Origin: Pedococcus aerophilus
GTDB lineage: Bacteria; Actinomycetota; Actinomycetes; Actinomycetales; Dermatophilaceae
Reading direction: 5' to 3'
NCBI RefSeq assembly: GCF_039532215.1
Contig: NZ_BAAARN010000003.1
Coordinates: 450,485 to 514,484 of the forward strand
DNA: 64,000 bases
Positions 24,356 to 33,703 of the stretch are shown piece after piece. Below the pieces are notes generated by a model. That model was not told where the DNA came from. It saw nothing but the letters and a program-made list of their open reading frames with translations, and did no database searches. A program made the translations under genes and the position numbers. How positions within the stretch are numbered: position 1 is the first letter of the stretch; every line of letters starts with the position of its first letter.

Positions 24356-24574
24356 TCAGAGATCGGGCGCGACCAGTCGCACCAACCCCCGCTGGTATGC
24401 CGCGTGCAGCCTGCGCGGGACGCTCGGCCTCGTCGCCGGTGGGCGGCGGGCACCGGGAGCGCCGCCCTCGACAGCCATCCCCGGGACCGGGACGAGGTGG
24501 GGCTCCGTGGCCTTCCACCCCGACCGGCGGTGGTGGGTGCGCGACCTCGAGGAGCGGCCCTTCGGCGCCGCCAT
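24356..24574 (-). CDS. rpmF: 50S ribosomal protein L32, cysteine-free paralogue
   Basis: The 72-residue protein begins [25 protein letters not shown], matching the N-terminus of L32, but the zinc-ribbon cysteines are absent and the C-terminus is a different basic stretch (VPRRLHAAYQRGL). Cysteine-free L32 paralogues replace the zinc form when zinc is short. The start overlaps the L31 stop (TGATG), so the two are co-translated. The context of a Zur box and L31B/L33 supports this. It is longer than usual (about 57-60). Confidence 0.8.
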   Translation of the reverse strand: MAAPKGRSSRSRTHHRRSGWKATEPHLVPVPGMAVEGGAPGARRPPATRPSVPRRLHAAYQRGLVRLVAPDL

Positions 24575-24822
24575 CAGCGCGTCGTCCCGTAGCGGCGGCG
24601 GAACTGCTCGACGCGGCCCTCGCTGTCCAGCACCCTGGCGCGGCCGGTCCAGAACGGGTGCGAGGCACTGCTCACCTCCACCTTGACCAGCGGCAGGGTG
24701 CGGCCGTCGGTCCAGGTGGTCGTCAGGGACGTGACGACCGTGGAACGGGTCAGGAAGGCGTCGCCGGTGGTGGCGTCCTCGAAGACGACGGGGCGGTACT
24801 CGGGGTGGATTCCAGGTTTCAT
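24574..24822 (-). CDS. rpmE2: 50S ribosomal protein L31 type B (cysteine-free)
   Basis: The 82-residue protein starts [20 protein letters not shown] and contains no cysteine, marking type B L31, which lacks the zinc ribbon. It ends in SHPFWTG...[10 protein letters not shown] as is typical. GAGGAG lies before the ATG at 24822. It takes the place of zinc L31 under zinc limitation. The 82-bp gap to the CobW-like gene contains a tandem repeat but no clear promoter, so all three may be one Zur-controlled transcript. Confidence 0.9.
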   Translation of the reverse strand: MKPGIHPEYRPVVFEDATTGDAFLTRSTVVTSLTTTWTDGRTLPLVKVEVSSASHPFWTGRARVLDSEGRVEQFRRRYGTTR

Positions 24823-24861
24823 GGGAGCTCCTCGGGTGGTGGTCGGTGGCGCGGGCCAGGA

Positions 24862-24898
24862 TGGGTGGACCGCGTGGGTGGACCGGATGGGTGGACCG
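24862..24898. repeat. 13-bp tandem repeat, three copies
   Basis: TGGGTGGACCG occurs at 24862-24872, 24875-24885 and 24888-24898, a 13-bp period, in the gap between the L31 gene and the CobW-like gene. The role is not evident; it could affect mRNA structure between the two. Confidence 0.85.
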
Positions 24899-24904
24899 GG
24901 GCGG

Positions 24905-26095
24905 TCAGGCGATGTCGGAGTAGCGGCCGAGCCAGGGGTCGAACTCGTCGTCGAGCCCGACCCAACCGCCGAGCCCGCCCGCGAGCTCGGCATCGGTCAG
25001 CAGGGCTCCGCGCAGGGCCGCGGCCACCTGCTGCTGGCCCTCCCCCCGGCCGGTGACGACGACCCGGGTGCGCGGCCGTCGCCCCTCCCAGGTCCCGCTC
25101 GTGCCGATGCTGAGTTGACCGCCCGACCCGTCCCAGACGCCGACTCCGCCGGGCCTGGTCGGCAGCCAGAAGCAGCCACGACCTCGCAGTCCACCACCTC
25201 CGAGGTGCTCCAGGTCGCGCATCAACCGACCGGGGTGGAACGGTCGCCAGGTGTCCAGCACGACCGACCAGATGCCCTCGGCAGGAGCGAAGGCTGCCAC
25301 GGCGTCGGAGGGCGCGTCGTCACCCGGAAGACCGGTGGGCCCCGCGGAGCGGGTGAGGGGGTGCACCCACTGCTCCGCTGCTCGGTGGTCGCGCCGCCCA
25401 CCCAGCAGGTCGGCGGGCACGAGCGTGCTCACCTCGGGGACGACCCGGGACCCCGGACGGCGCAGGGCGTCGAGCAAGGCCGCGGCCTCCTCGGAGGTCG
25501 ACCCGTCGGCGAGCGCCAGCACGTCGGCATACTCGAGCTGCGCTGCCAGGGCCTCTCCCCAGGCGCGCGCATCGCCGGGAAAGCCCTCCTCGTCGCGTTC
25601 GCGCAGGAGGTCGTCCCCGAAGACGTCGTCGACCACGGCCTGCCCGTCGAGGGCCACGACGACGCGCGCCACCTCGAGGTGGGCGACGGCTCGACGGGAG
25701 CCGATCACCATGTCGCGGATGCCACGCACCACAGGCGCGGGGTCCGCAGCCAGCGGCAGGCTCACGACGACCGACTCGTGCTGACCGGCATCCTTGAGCC
25801 GCAACAGCATCGGCACGATCTCGTAGCGCAGCGCGCAGGTGAGGCAGGCGTGCTCCAGGGGGATCTCGACGCGCTCCACCACCCCACCGTGGTCGGAGAG
25901 ACAGCGGGTCAGGACCCCTCGGGTCAGGTCGATCTCGTGGCGCAGCACGGCGGTGCCCGGCAGCGAGAACGCGAGCGCGCCCTCCACCACGGCGGTGTCC
26001 GGGCGGGTCATCCCGGCGAGGACGACGACAGGCAGGCGACCAGCGGACGAGAGGTGGGGCTCGGGCGCCCCGGACGGCTGGGAGGAGGTGGACAT
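24905..26095 (-). CDS. CobW/COG0523-like protein with degenerate P-loop
   Basis: The 396-residue protein has a COG0523 layout: an N-terminal GTPase-like domain, the CLTC motif at 84-87 that corresponds to the CxCC metal site, and a CobW C-terminal domain with the SYDPL-like [10 protein letters not shown] region. The P-loop is lost: where GxxxxGKT is expected, residues about 24-40 read [19 protein letters not shown]0523 proteins are metal chaperones often under Zur. Here it is next to a Zur box with cysteine-free ribosomal proteins, so a role in zinc delivery is likely, but not as a normal GTPase. Confidence 0.75.
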   Translation of the reverse strand: MSTSSQPSGAPEPHLSSAGRLPVVVLAGMTRPDTAVVEGALAFSLPGTAVLRHEIDLTRGVLTRCLSDHGGVVERVEIPLEHACLTCALRYEIVPMLLRLKDAGQHESVVVSLPLAADPAPVVRGIRDMVIGSRRAVAHLEVARVVVALDGQAVVDDVFGDDLLRERDEEGFPGDARAWGEALAAQLEYADVLALADGSTSEEAAALLDALRRPGSRVVPEVSTLVPADLLGGRRDHRAAEQWVHPLTRSAGPTGLPGDDAPSDAVAAFAPAEGIWSVVLDTWRPFHPGRLMRDLEHLGGGGLRGRGCFWLPTRPGGVGVWDGSGGQLSIGTSGTWEGRRPRTRVVVTGRGEGQQQVAAALRGALLTDAELAGGLGGWVGLDDEFDPWLGRYSDIA

Positions 26096-26110
26096 GGCTT
26101 CAGTTGTATA

Positions 26111-26125
26111 TGAGAATGATTTTCA
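26111..26125. promoter_or_regulatory. Zur box
   Basis: TGAGAATGATTTTCA matches the actinobacterial Zur operator (TGA-A-ATGAT-T-TCA) with one mismatch, and it lies in an extended GTTGTA...TACAAC inverted repeat (26103-26132). It is between the divergent CobW-like and L33 genes and overlaps both promoters, so zinc-loaded Zur would shut both off. Confidence 0.9.
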
Positions 26126-26151
26126 TTACAACTCATATCGAGAGGACCACC

Positions 26152-26319
26152 GTGGCTCGCACCACCGACCTGCGCCCCGTCATCAAGCTCCGTTCCACGG
26201 CCGGCACGGGATACACCTACGTCACCCGCAAGAACCGCCGCACCACCCCCGAGCGGCTCGTCGTCCGCAAGTTCGACCCCGTCGTGCGTCGCCACGTCGA
26301 CTTCCGCGAGGAGCGCTGA
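26152..26319 (+). CDS. rpmG: 50S ribosomal protein L33, cysteine-free
   Basis: The 55-residue protein starts at GTG 26152 and reads [19 protein letters not shown], then [10 protein letters not shown], a standard L33 with no cysteines. GAGAGG precedes the start. It is the zinc-independent paralogue, transcribed from the Zur-box promoter and divergent from the CobW-like gene. Confidence 0.92.
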   Translation: MARTTDLRPVIKLRSTAGTGYTYVTRKNRRTTPERLVVRKFDPVVRRHVDFREER

Positions 26320-26328
26320 ACGGTCGGA

Positions 26329-26919
26329 CTACGGAGCGGGGGCGAGAACCCAGAGGACCTCGCAGGGCGCCTCGACCGACGCGTTGCGCCAGGTGTGCGG
26401 CGCCCGCCCCGGGAAGGTCATCGCGTCGCCCGGACCGAGGTCCTCCTCGCCGGTCTCGAGGACGATGGTGAGGTGCCCGGCGATGACGTACGCGCACTCC
26501 ACGTCGCAGTCCAGCGTGTAGAGGTCGTCACCGCCGTTGCCGCCGGCGTCGATGCGGGCGTGGATGATCTCGAGGCCCTGCTGGGTGCCGGGGGTGATGA
26601 GCGCCTCGTGGGCACCGGTGCCACCGAAGTTGATCGGCCGCCCCTCGCCGGCCCTGATGACCGCGGTCTCGGGTGGGTCGAACAGGTCACCGACCCGTAG
26701 CCCCAGCACCTCGCACACCGTGACCAGCGAGGCCACCGACGGTGACACGTCGTCGCGCTCGAGCCGGCTGACGAACCCCTTGGTCAGCCCTGCCGACTCG
26801 GCGACCTGGGCGATGGTGAGGCTGCGGGCCTGCCGCGCGGCGCGGAGCCGGGCGCCGATGCGGACCTGGGTGTCCGGGCGCTCGCGGGCCGCGCGGGACG
26901 CCGGTGTCCGGGTGGTCAT
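26329..26919 (-). CDS. XRE-family regulator with C-terminal cupin domain
   Basis: The 196-residue protein has an N-terminal helix-turn-helix (RIGARLRAARQARSLTIAQV, then GLTKGFVSRLERDDVSPS) and a cupin sensor domain from about residue 110 (YVIAGHLTIVLETGE). Such regulators sense a small metabolite and control nearby catabolic genes. Its ATG overlaps the cyclase stop (ATGA), so it is in the same transcript. It probably acts at the TGCATTGCA site at 27598-27606. Confidence 0.85.
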   Translation of the reverse strand: MTTRTPASRAARERPDTQVRIGARLRAARQARSLTIAQVAESAGLTKGFVSRLERDDVSPSVASLVTVCEVLGLRVGDLFDPPETAVIRAGEGRPINFGGTGAHEALITPGTQQGLEIIHARIDAGGNGGDDLYTLDCDVECAYVIAGHLTIVLETGEEDLGPGDAMTFPGRAPHTWRNASVEAPCEVLWVLAPAP

Positions 26920-27584
26920 GGCGCCAGTTCTACAGCAACCGCCCGGACCGGCGCCCCGTCGGCCGCCTCGAGGCGGATCGGCAGGACGGAGACGAACGGG
27001 TCGGCGAAGTCGATGTCGCCCAGGCCGCGCAGGTTCTCGATGATGACGCCACCGAGGTCGGCGATGAGGTGGTGGCAGGGGAACCCCACTCCCGGGTGCT
27101 CCTCGTCCGGCGTCTCGTCGAGGTTGAGTGCGTCGAGCCCGATGGTGCGCACCCCGAGTTCGAGCAGCCGGCGGCAGGCGTCGGCGTCGAGGTAGGGGTT
27201 CTCGAAGTACGCGGGCGTGCCGTAGTGCTCGTCCCACCCGGTGTGCAGCAGCACGATCGTCCCGGGGTCGATGCGGTCAGCCACCGGCTCGATGTGGTCC
27301 CAGGTCACGACTCCGCGCGGACCCAGGCCGGTCGCGTCGACGACGACCCCGGGACCGGTGAAGAGCGTCAGGTCCAGCTCGTCGATCCGCGCCCCGGACT
27401 CCTCGAAGTGGAACGGTGCGTCGACGTGGGTGCCGGTCTGCGAACCAAGGTGCACGTCGAGCAGGTTGAACCCGTCGCGCTCGATGGTGCTGTGCACGGT
27501 CAGCGCGGGCTCGGGGTCGCCGGGGTAGATGACGGTCCCGGGACCGACGGGCACCGACAGGTCGACGATCCGAAGGACTCTCAT
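26916..27584 (-). CDS. Cyclase-family (kynurenine formamidase-like) hydrolase
   Basis: The product has 222 residues from the ATG at 27584. It shows the cyclase-fold metal motif HLGSQTGTHVDAPFH (HxGTHxDxPxH type) and a later H-x-x-x pattern with HHLI. The family includes bacterial kynurenine formamidase and isatin hydrolase, which cleave amide or lactam bonds with Zn or Mn. The neighbours are not tryptophan genes, so the substrate is more likely the compound imported by the divergent NCS1 permease. An ATG three codons upstream is possible. Confidence 0.78.
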   Translation of the reverse strand: MRVLRIVDLSVPVGPGTVIYPGDPEPALTVHSTIERDGFNLLDVHLGSQTGTHVDAPFHFEESGARIDELDLTLFTGPGVVVDATGLGPRGVVTWDHIEPVADRIDPGTIVLLHTGWDEHYGTPAYFENPYLDADACRRLLELGVRTIGLDALNLDETPDEEHPGVGFPCHHLIADLGGVIIENLRGLGDIDFADPFVSVLPIRLEAADGAPVRAVAVELAP

Positions 27585-27596
27585 GGTGAACAACTA

Positions 27597-27626
27597 TTGC
27601 ATTGCAGTAAACCTCGGCGCTAGCGT
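27597..27626. promoter_or_regulatory. NCS1 operon promoter with TGCATTGCA operator
   Basis: A -35 TTGCAT (27597-27602), 18-bp spacer and -10 TAGCGT (27621-27626) precede the permease gene. TGCA-T-TGCA (27598-27606) overlaps the -35 and is symmetric, between divergent genes. It is a likely site for the cupin regulator. Confidence 0.6.
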
Positions 27627-27661
27627 TCCCGGCCACAAGCCGCCCTCTGGAGGGAACCCGC

Positions 27662-29260
27662 ATGAGCTCCACGACCACCCCGGCGAACGTCCCCGCCCCA
27701 CGTCCCAAGGTCACCGACGTCGAGCAGCACGGCATCGACACGATCCCCGACGCCGACCGCACGTCGCGACCGCTCGACCTCTTCCGGATCCAGTTCGGCG
27801 GCGCCAACACCTTCGCCACCGTCCTGCTCGGCACCTTCCCCATCGCCCTGGGGCTCTCGTTCTGGCAGGCCGTCGGCGCGACGCTCGCCGGAGTCGTCGT
27901 CGGCGCGCTGTTCCTCATGCCGATGGGCCTGTTCGGTCCGCTGACCGGCACCAACAACGCCGTCTCCTCCGGCGCCCACTTCGGCGTCCGTGGGCGCATC
28001 GTCGGCTCGTTCCTGTCGCTGCTCACCGCCATCGCCTTCTACTCGATCTCGGTGTGGGTCAGCGGTGACGCGCTCGTCGGTGCGATGGCGCGGTTGTTCG
28101 GCGTCCCCGACTCCGACCTGCTGCGCGGTGTCGTCTACGCCGTGCTCGGGGCCATCGTCATCGTGGTCGTCGTCTACGGCTTCCAGTTCATGCTGCTGGT
28201 CAACAAGATCGTCGTGGTCGGCAACACCGTCCTCATCCTCCTGGCGATCGTCGCCTACGCCTCGGTGTTCGATGCCTCCTACGACCCCGGCCCCAGCGCG
28301 TACGCCCTCGGGACGTTCTGGCCCACCTTCGTCCTCTCGGCGCTCATCGTCATGGGCAACCCCGTGTCGTTCGGGGCGTTCCTCGGCGACTGGTCGCGCT
28401 ACATCCCGGCTGCGACGTCGCGGAAGTCGTTGCTGGGAGCCACGTTCGGCGCACAGCTGATGACCCTCATCCCGTTCATCTTCGGTGTCGCCACCGCCAC
28501 GCTGGTCGCCGGTGAGGCCGACTACATCGTCGCGCTGATCAAGATCTCGCCGATCTGGTACGCCGTGCTGCTCATGGTCGTCGCGTTCCTCGGTGGCCTC
28601 TCGACGGGCGTCACCTCGCTCTACGGCACCGGCCTGGACTTCTCGTCGGTGTTCCCGCGGCTGAGCCGGGTGCAGGCGTCGCTGTTCATCGGCCTGCTCG
28701 CCTTCGTCTTCATCCTCGTCGGGCGACTGGCCTTCGACCTCATCGCCAGCGTCAACGCGTTCATCGGCGCCATCGTCATCTGCACGACGCCGTGGATGGT
28801 CATCATGACGATCGGCTACATCGTCCGTCGCGGCCACTACCGCCCCGCCGACGTGCAGGTGTTCAACCTCGGGATGCGCGGCGGCGCCTACTGGTTCCGC
28901 AACGGCGTCAACTGGCGCGGCATGGTCGCGTGGATCCCGGCGGCCGTGGCCGGCCTGATGTTCGCCAACTACCCGCCGCTCATCGAGGGCCCCTTCCGCA
29001 ACGCCGTCGGTGGTGGCATCGACATCAGCCTGCCCGTGGCGATCGGTGTCGCTGCGGTCCTCTACCTGGGCCTGCTGTATGCCGTGCCGGAGCCCCGGTA
29101 CGTGTTCGGCCCGCAGGGCCCGCGCTGGGTCCCCGCAGCCGACGGTGACGAGCCGCCGGTGGTGGCGGACGAGTCGGCGTCCCAGCACCGCAAGGGCCGT
29201 CGCGGCCGCACCATGGACGAGTCGGTCACGGCCGAGCTGGAGGCCCGCATCGATGGCTGA
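27662..29260 (+). CDS. NCS1-family nucleobase/cytosine-type permease
   Basis: The 532-residue protein has 12 predicted helices and NCS1 motifs: [21 protein letters not shown] in the first helix region and [24 protein letters not shown]1 carriers import purines, pyrimidines, hydantoins and related cyclic compounds with Na+ or H+. GGAGGG precedes the ATG. The stop overlaps the ureohydrolase start by 8 bp, so uptake and hydrolysis are coupled. The C-terminus is charged and cytoplasmic. Confidence 0.88.
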   Translation: MSSTTTPANVPAPRPKVTDVEQHGIDTIPDADRTSRPLDLFRIQFGGANTFATVLLGTFPIALGLSFWQAVGATLAGVVVGALFLMPMGLFGPLTGTNNAVSSGAHFGVRGRIVGSFLSLLTAIAFYSISVWVSGDALVGAMARLFGVPDSDLLRGVVYAVLGAIVIVVVVYGFQFMLLVNKIVVVGNTVLILLAIVAYASVFDASYDPGPSAYALGTFWPTFVLSALIVMGNPVSFGAFLGDWSRYIPAATSRKSLLGATFGAQLMTLIPFIFGVATATLVAGEADYIVALIKISPIWYAVLLMVVAFLGGLSTGVTSLYGTGLDFSSVFPRLSRVQASLFIGLLAFVFILVGRLAFDLIASVNAFIGAIVICTTPWMVIMTIGYIVRRGHYRPADVQVFNLGMRGGAYWFRNGVNWRGMVAWIPAAVAGLMFANYPPLIEGPFRNAVGGGIDISLPVAIGVAAVLYLGLLYAVPEPRYVFGPQGPRWVPAADGDEPPVVADESASQHRKGRRGRTMDESVTAELEARIDG

Positions 29261-30260
29261 CGCAACGACCCCGCTGCACCAGACCCTGCCGCGCATCACC
29301 GAGGGCGGTCGCGTCGGCCAGGTCGACGCGACCGTGGTCCCGCGGTTCGCCGGCCCCCCGACCTTCGCGCGGCTGCCCCGCGTGGACGAGGTCTCCGACG
29401 TCGACGTGGCGGTGCTCGGTGTCCCGTTCGACGCCGGGGTGTCCTACCGCCCCGGCGCACGGTTCGGCCCGGCCCACATCCGCGAGTCCTCCCGGTTGCT
29501 GCGCCCCTACAACCCCGCTCAGGACGTGTCACCCTTCGCCGCCCAACAGGTCGTCGACGCCGGCGACCTCGGCGTCAACCCGTTCTCGATCGACGAGGCC
29601 GTCGACAGCATCGAGGCCGGCGCACGGGCCGTCCTCGAGCGCGCGGGGCGGATGCTCACCCTCGGCGGCGACCACACGATCACGTTGCCGCTGCTGCGGG
29701 CCCACGCCGCAGCGCACGGCCCGATCGCCGTGGTGCACTTCGACGCCCACCTCGACACCTGGGACACCTACTTCGGCGCGCGCTACACGCACGGCACACC
29801 GTTCCGCCGGGCGTCCGAGGAGGGGCTGCTCGACAAGGAGGCCTGCCTGCACGTCGGCTCGCGGGGACCGCTCTACTCCGCTAAGGACCTCGACGACGAC
29901 GCCACCCTCGGCTTCGCCATCGTCCCCAGCGTGGAGATGGACGACCTCGGCGCCCGCGGCGTGATCGAGCGCATCCGTGACCGCGTCGGCGACCGGCCGG
30001 TCTACGCCTCCATCGACATCGACGTCCTCGACCCGGGGTTCGCCCCCGGCACCGGCACCCCCGAGACCGGTGGGCTCACCGGGCGCGAGCTGCTCGCGAT
30101 CCTGCGCGGCTTCGCCGACCTCAACCTCATCGGCGCCGACGTCGTGGAGGTGGCCCCGGCCTACGACCACGCCGAGGTCACCGGCATCGCCGCCTCCCAC
30201 GTCTCCTACGAGCTGCTCAGCGCGATGGCGCCCCGAGCCGACAGCGAGGTGTCCCGGTGA
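29253..30260 (+). CDS. Ureohydrolase (agmatinase/guanidino-acid hydrolase family)
   Basis: The 335-residue enzyme has the binuclear Mn motifs of the arginase superfamily: [19 protein letters not shown] and [20 protein letters not shown], all intact. It hydrolyses a guanidino or related group, releasing urea. Automatic calls of agmatinase are common, but no polyamine gene is nearby. It overlaps the NCS1 permease by 8 bp and the next gene by 4 bp. Guanidinobutyrate, guanidine or a ring-opened heterocycle are all possible substrates. Confidence 0.85.
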   Translation: MADATTPLHQTLPRITEGGRVGQVDATVVPRFAGPPTFARLPRVDEVSDVDVAVLGVPFDAGVSYRPGARFGPAHIRESSRLLRPYNPAQDVSPFAAQQVVDAGDLGVNPFSIDEAVDSIEAGARAVLERAGRMLTLGGDHTITLPLLRAHAAAHGPIAVVHFDAHLDTWDTYFGARYTHGTPFRRASEEGLLDKEACLHVGSRGPLYSAKDLDDDATLGFAIVPSVEMDDLGARGVIERIRDRVGDRPVYASIDIDVLDPGFAPGTGTPETGGLTGRELLAILRGFADLNLIGADVVEVAPAYDHAEVTGIAASHVSYELLSAMAPRADSEVSR

Positions 30261-30679
30261 CCACCACCCCCGACGCGTCCCAGACCGTGCAGCAGGAGGT
30301 CCTGGCCGCCGCCGACGCCGTGGTGCGCGCCTTCGCGGGCGGCGACAGCGCCGCATACTTCGCCTGCTTCGCGCCGGAGGCGACGTTCGTCTTCCACACG
30401 ACGCCGCAGCGGTTGGGATCCCGCGCGGCGTACGAGGCGCTGTGGGAGCAGTGGGTCACCGAGGACGGCTTCAGGGTCGTCGCGTGCGCGTCGAGCAACC
30501 AGCACGTGCAGGTCCTCGGCGCCGACTCGGCCGTCTTCGTCCACGACGTCGCCACGGTCCTCGAACTCGGTGGTGCTCGCGAGGAGCTCAGCGAGCGCGA
30601 GACCATCGTGTTCGAGCGCCGCGACGAGGTCTGGATGGCGGTCCACGAGCACCTCTCCCCCACACCTTTGGTCCAATAG
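30257..30679 (+). CDS. NTF2-like (SnoaL/DUF4440) protein
   Basis: The 140-residue protein starts at GTG 30257 within the ureohydrolase stop. Its alpha+beta cone fold pattern ([23 protein letters not shown], then [10 protein letters not shown]) is that of NTF2-like proteins, used as small-molecule isomerases, hydrolases or binding proteins. The tight coupling to the permease and ureohydrolase makes it a likely accessory to that pathway, for example in spontaneous-intermediate handling. The activity cannot be read. Confidence 0.78.
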   Translation: MTTTPDASQTVQQEVLAAADAVVRAFAGGDSAAYFACFAPEATFVFHTTPQRLGSRAAYEALWEQWVTEDGFRVVACASSNQHVQVLGADSAVFVHDVATVLELGGAREELSERETIVFERRDEVWMAVHEHLSPTPLVQ

Positions 30680-30684
30680 GCCGG

Positions 30685-32055
30685 GTGAGCAGGGACGAGA
30701 CGGCAGCGGGCGGCCGGCGCGGCGATCCGGCACAGAGCCGCGAGATCCTGCGGCTGGCGGTCCCGGCGTTCCTCGCGCTCGTCGCGGAGCCGATGTTCCT
30801 GCTCGCCGACTCGGCGATCATCGGGCACCTCGGCACCGCCCAGCTCGCCGGTCTCGGGGTCGCGAGCGCGACCCTGCTGACCGCGGCCAACCTGTTCGTC
30901 TTCCTCGCCTACGGCGCCACGTCGATCGTCGCCCGACAGGTCGGGGCAGGCAGCGAGCGGGGCGCCCTGGAGGCCGGGATCGACGGCACCTGGCTCGCGG
31001 TCGGGCTCGGCGCCGCCACCGGACTGGCGGTCGCCCTGGCCGCCGAACCGCTGTGCCGGCTGTTCGGTGCCTCCGAGGCCGCGATCGGTTTCGCCACGAC
31101 CTACCTGCGGATCTCGGCCATCGGCATCCCTGCGATGTTGGTGGCGCTGGCCGCGACGGGCGTGCTGCGCGGGCTGCAGGACACCAGGACCCCGCTGGTC
31201 GCCTCGGCGGTCGGGTTCGGCGCGAACATCGTGCTCAACCTGCTGTTCGTCTACGGGTTCGGGTGGGGCATCGCCGGCTCGGCGTGGGGCACCGTCCTCG
31301 CCCAGACCGGTATGGCGCTGGGCCTGGTCACCGTCCTCGTTCGCCACGCGCGGCGGGCCGGCGCGGGGTTGCACGCCCACCCGGCCCGCGTCCTCAAGGC
31401 TGCTGTGACCGGGGTCCCGCTGCTCGTGCGGACCCTGGCGCTGCGCTCCATCCTGCTCGTGACGACATGGGTCGCGGCCGGGCTCGGCGACGTCCCTCTC
31501 GCCGCGCACCAGGTCGCCGCCACCGTCTGGTCGTTCCTCGTCTTCGCCCTCGACGCCCTCGCCATCGCGGCGCAGGCGTTGACGGGCAAGGCCCTCGGCG
31601 CCGGTGACGTGCGCGCTGCTCGCGCTGCCACGTCGACGATGATCCGCTGGGGCGTCTGGGGAGGAGCCGTCCTCGGGGTCGTCCTGCTGGCGCTGCACAC
31701 GGTGATCCCGGCCGCTTTCACCCAGGACCCGGCGGTGCGCTCGGCCCTCGCGGCGGCCCTGGTCGTCGTGGCCCTCGGCCAGCCGCTGTCGGGCTACGTA
31801 TTCGTCGTCGACGGCGTCCTCATCGGGGCGGGTGACGGCCGGTGGCTCGCCAAGGCGATGGTCGCGACCCTCGTCCTCTACCTCCCGCTGGCCCTCGGGG
31901 TCCACCTCAACGGCGACCGGCTGCTCGAGTCAGGGGTGCCTTTCGCGATGGGTGCGCTGTGGGTCGCGTTCACCGGCTTCATGGCGATCCGTGCGGTGTT
32001 CTTCTGGACCCGCATCCGCGGGGACGCCTGGATGGTGACCGGCGCCGCTCGCTGA
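30685..32055 (+). CDS. MATE-family efflux transporter (DinF type)
   Basis: The 456-residue protein has 12 predicted helices with MATE features (LAVPAFLALVAEPMFLLADSAIIGHLG and the symmetric second half). It exports drugs or metabolites with Na+ or H+. It starts at GTG 30685, 5 bp after the NTF2-like gene, and could be read through from that operon. A link to the catabolic locus, for example export of a toxic by-product, is speculation. Confidence 0.85.
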   Translation: MSRDETAAGGRRGDPAQSREILRLAVPAFLALVAEPMFLLADSAIIGHLGTAQLAGLGVASATLLTAANLFVFLAYGATSIVARQVGAGSERGALEAGIDGTWLAVGLGAATGLAVALAAEPLCRLFGASEAAIGFATTYLRISAIGIPAMLVALAATGVLRGLQDTRTPLVASAVGFGANIVLNLLFVYGFGWGIAGSAWGTVLAQTGMALGLVTVLVRHARRAGAGLHAHPARVLKAAVTGVPLLVRTLALRSILLVTTWVAAGLGDVPLAAHQVAATVWSFLVFALDALAIAAQALTGKALGAGDVRAARAATSTMIRWGVWGGAVLGVVLLALHTVIPAAFTQDPAVRSALAAALVVVALGQPLSGYVFVVDGVLIGAGDGRWLAKAMVATLVLYLPLALGVHLNGDRLLESGVPFAMGALWVAFTGFMAIRAVFFWTRIRGDAWMVTGAAR

Positions 32056-32074
32056 CGATCGGCGCCATACGGGC

Positions 32075-33598
32075 TCAGCCGATGCGCGTCGCGGCTTCGC
32101 GGCGTGGGTCGCCGGCTGCGACGAGGTCGCCGTCGGCCCCGCGTGCTGCGGCGCCGACCCCGCCGAAGAACATCGAGATCTGGCTGTGGGTGAAGGCCGG
32201 CAGCCCCATCGCCTCGACAGCGGCCGCGATGGCAGGGTCGTCCTCGTGGTCGACGCGGGTGCTGCCGTCGTCGAGGATCCGCACGTGCGCGCGCGGTGCG
32301 TCGATGGCCTCCTGGAGCGAGTCACCGTGGTGGCAGTAGCGGCCGAGCACCTGCATGAGGGCCGTGGTGATCCGGTCGGCGCCGGGGCTCCCGATCGCCA
32401 GCGCCGCGCCGGCGCTCGACCGGGCGACGGACGGGGCCATGTTGGACGCGAGCCGGGTGCCGGGGGTGAGCGCGTGCAGGCCGAGACGGTTGAGCTCGGG
32501 CTCGCCGAGGCAGTTGTTGAGCATCATCCCCGTGCCGGGAACCGTTGCGCCCGAACCGTATCCGCTGGATGCCGTGATGGCGCAGACCGTCCCGTCGCTG
32601 TCGACAGCCGACACGTTCGCGGTCGACGAGGAGGTCGGCAGTCCCGCCAACCCGTGGCGCTCGACGAGGTCGAGCAGCGCGTAGCCGTCCTCCTCGAGGT
32701 CGGTCGACAGGTCGTGCACCTTGTGGCGGTACGCGAGGACGCGGCGCTGCACGTCGATGACCTGCTGCCAGTCCCACCGGTCGGCGCCGAGCTCGCGGAG
32801 CATCACGGCCAGCATGGGGCCACCGACCGAGGGCGGCGGGTTGGTGGCCACGTCCCAGTCGCCGAGCCGCATCCGCAGCGGGGTGCGGACCACCGCCCGG
32901 TATGCCGCGAGGTCGGCTGCCGTCACGAGCCCACCCCGCTCGGCGCAGTCCTCGGCGATCCGGGCCGCGAGCTCCCCGGTGTAGAGGTCCTCGGCGCCGC
33001 GCTCCCCGAGGTGCTCGAGCGTCAGCGCGAGGTCGGGGTTGGTGATCATCTCGCCCGGGGCGAGAGCCGAGCCGTCGGCCCGCTTCACCAGGGGGGCCGT
33101 GTGCTCGTCCCATCCGAAGACGCTGTCACCGGTGATGGCGAGGTAGCTCGCAGCAGCGCCGCCGATGGCGTACCCGTCGCGAGCGGTGGCCACGCTCGGT
33201 GCGAGCACGTCGGCCCACGCCGCGCTGCCGTGCCGCTCGTGCGCCATACCGAGGGCGGCGAAGGCTCCCGGCGTCGCGACGGAACCATGGCCGGCGTAGA
33301 GCGTCAGGCCACCACCGTAGGAGGTGGTGATCTCCCGCAGTCCGGTGCCGAAGCGGTCGGTGGGCAGGCCGCGTCCCGGCATCTCGACGTTGCCGTCGAC
33401 CACCTCGGGCTCGCCGTCGGCCGGCCAGATGCTGACGAACGCGCCGCCGAGCATCGACACGATCCCCGGCTCGGTCGACATGGCGGCGACGATCGCCGCG
33501 ATGGCCGCGTCGACGGCGTTGCCCCCGGCACGGACGGCGGCCACCCCCGCCTCCGCCGACACCGGTCCGGTGCCCGCGACCGCCACACGCCTGTCCAT
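32075..33598 (-). CDS. Gamma-glutamyltransferase family protein
   Basis: The 507-residue protein has the Ntn-hydrolase GGT layout: N-terminal AAVRAGGNAVDAAIAA, LGGAFVSIW, then the predicted self-cleavage Thr in SSSTANVSAVDSDGT, and the C-terminal GSPGADRI. There is no signal peptide, so it is cytoplasmic, unlike secreted GGTs. Family members transfer or hydrolyse gamma-glutamyl groups. CAGAAT lies 6 nt before the ATG at 33598, a leaderless-type start. A neighbouring function is not evident; it converges with the MATE gene. Confidence 0.85.
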   Translation of the reverse strand: MDRRVAVAGTGPVSAEAGVAAVRAGGNAVDAAIAAIVAAMSTEPGIVSMLGGAFVSIWPADGEPEVVDGNVEMPGRGLPTDRFGTGLREITTSYGGGLTLYAGHGSVATPGAFAALGMAHERHGSAAWADVLAPSVATARDGYAIGGAAASYLAITGDSVFGWDEHTAPLVKRADGSALAPGEMITNPDLALTLEHLGERGAEDLYTGELAARIAEDCAERGGLVTAADLAAYRAVVRTPLRMRLGDWDVATNPPPSVGGPMLAVMLRELGADRWDWQQVIDVQRRVLAYRHKVHDLSTDLEEDGYALLDLVERHGLAGLPTSSSTANVSAVDSDGTVCAITASSGYGSGATVPGTGMMLNNCLGEPELNRLGLHALTPGTRLASNMAPSVARSSAGAALAIGSPGADRITTALMQVLGRYCHHGDSLQEAIDAPRAHVRILDDGSTRVDHEDDPAIAAAVEAMGLPAFTHSQISMFFGGVGAAARGADGDLVAAGDPRREAATRIG

Positions 33599-33691
33599 GC
33601 GCCGATTCTGCCCCGCCGCACCGCCTCGTGCGCGATCTGACCACCGCCGGTCTGGCGTGGACGTGGACGGCACGCCGACCACGGCCGCGGC

Positions 33692-33697
33692 TAGGGT
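33692..33697 (+). promoter_or_regulatory. -10 box of a leaderless transcript
   Basis: TAGGGT ends 6 nt before the GTG at 33704, without a ribosome-binding site, and decides this start. Confidence 0.5.
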
Positions 33698-33703
33698 CCG
33701 AGG

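Noticed and set aside
27620-29299. A 559-codon minus-strand frame.
   Set aside because: It is antisense to the NCS1 permease and consists of charged low-complexity repeats typical of shadow frames.
29253-30260. Naming the ureohydrolase speB.
   Set aside because: The motifs fit the superfamily, but there are no polyamine genes near and substrate specificity cannot be read, so no gene symbol was given.
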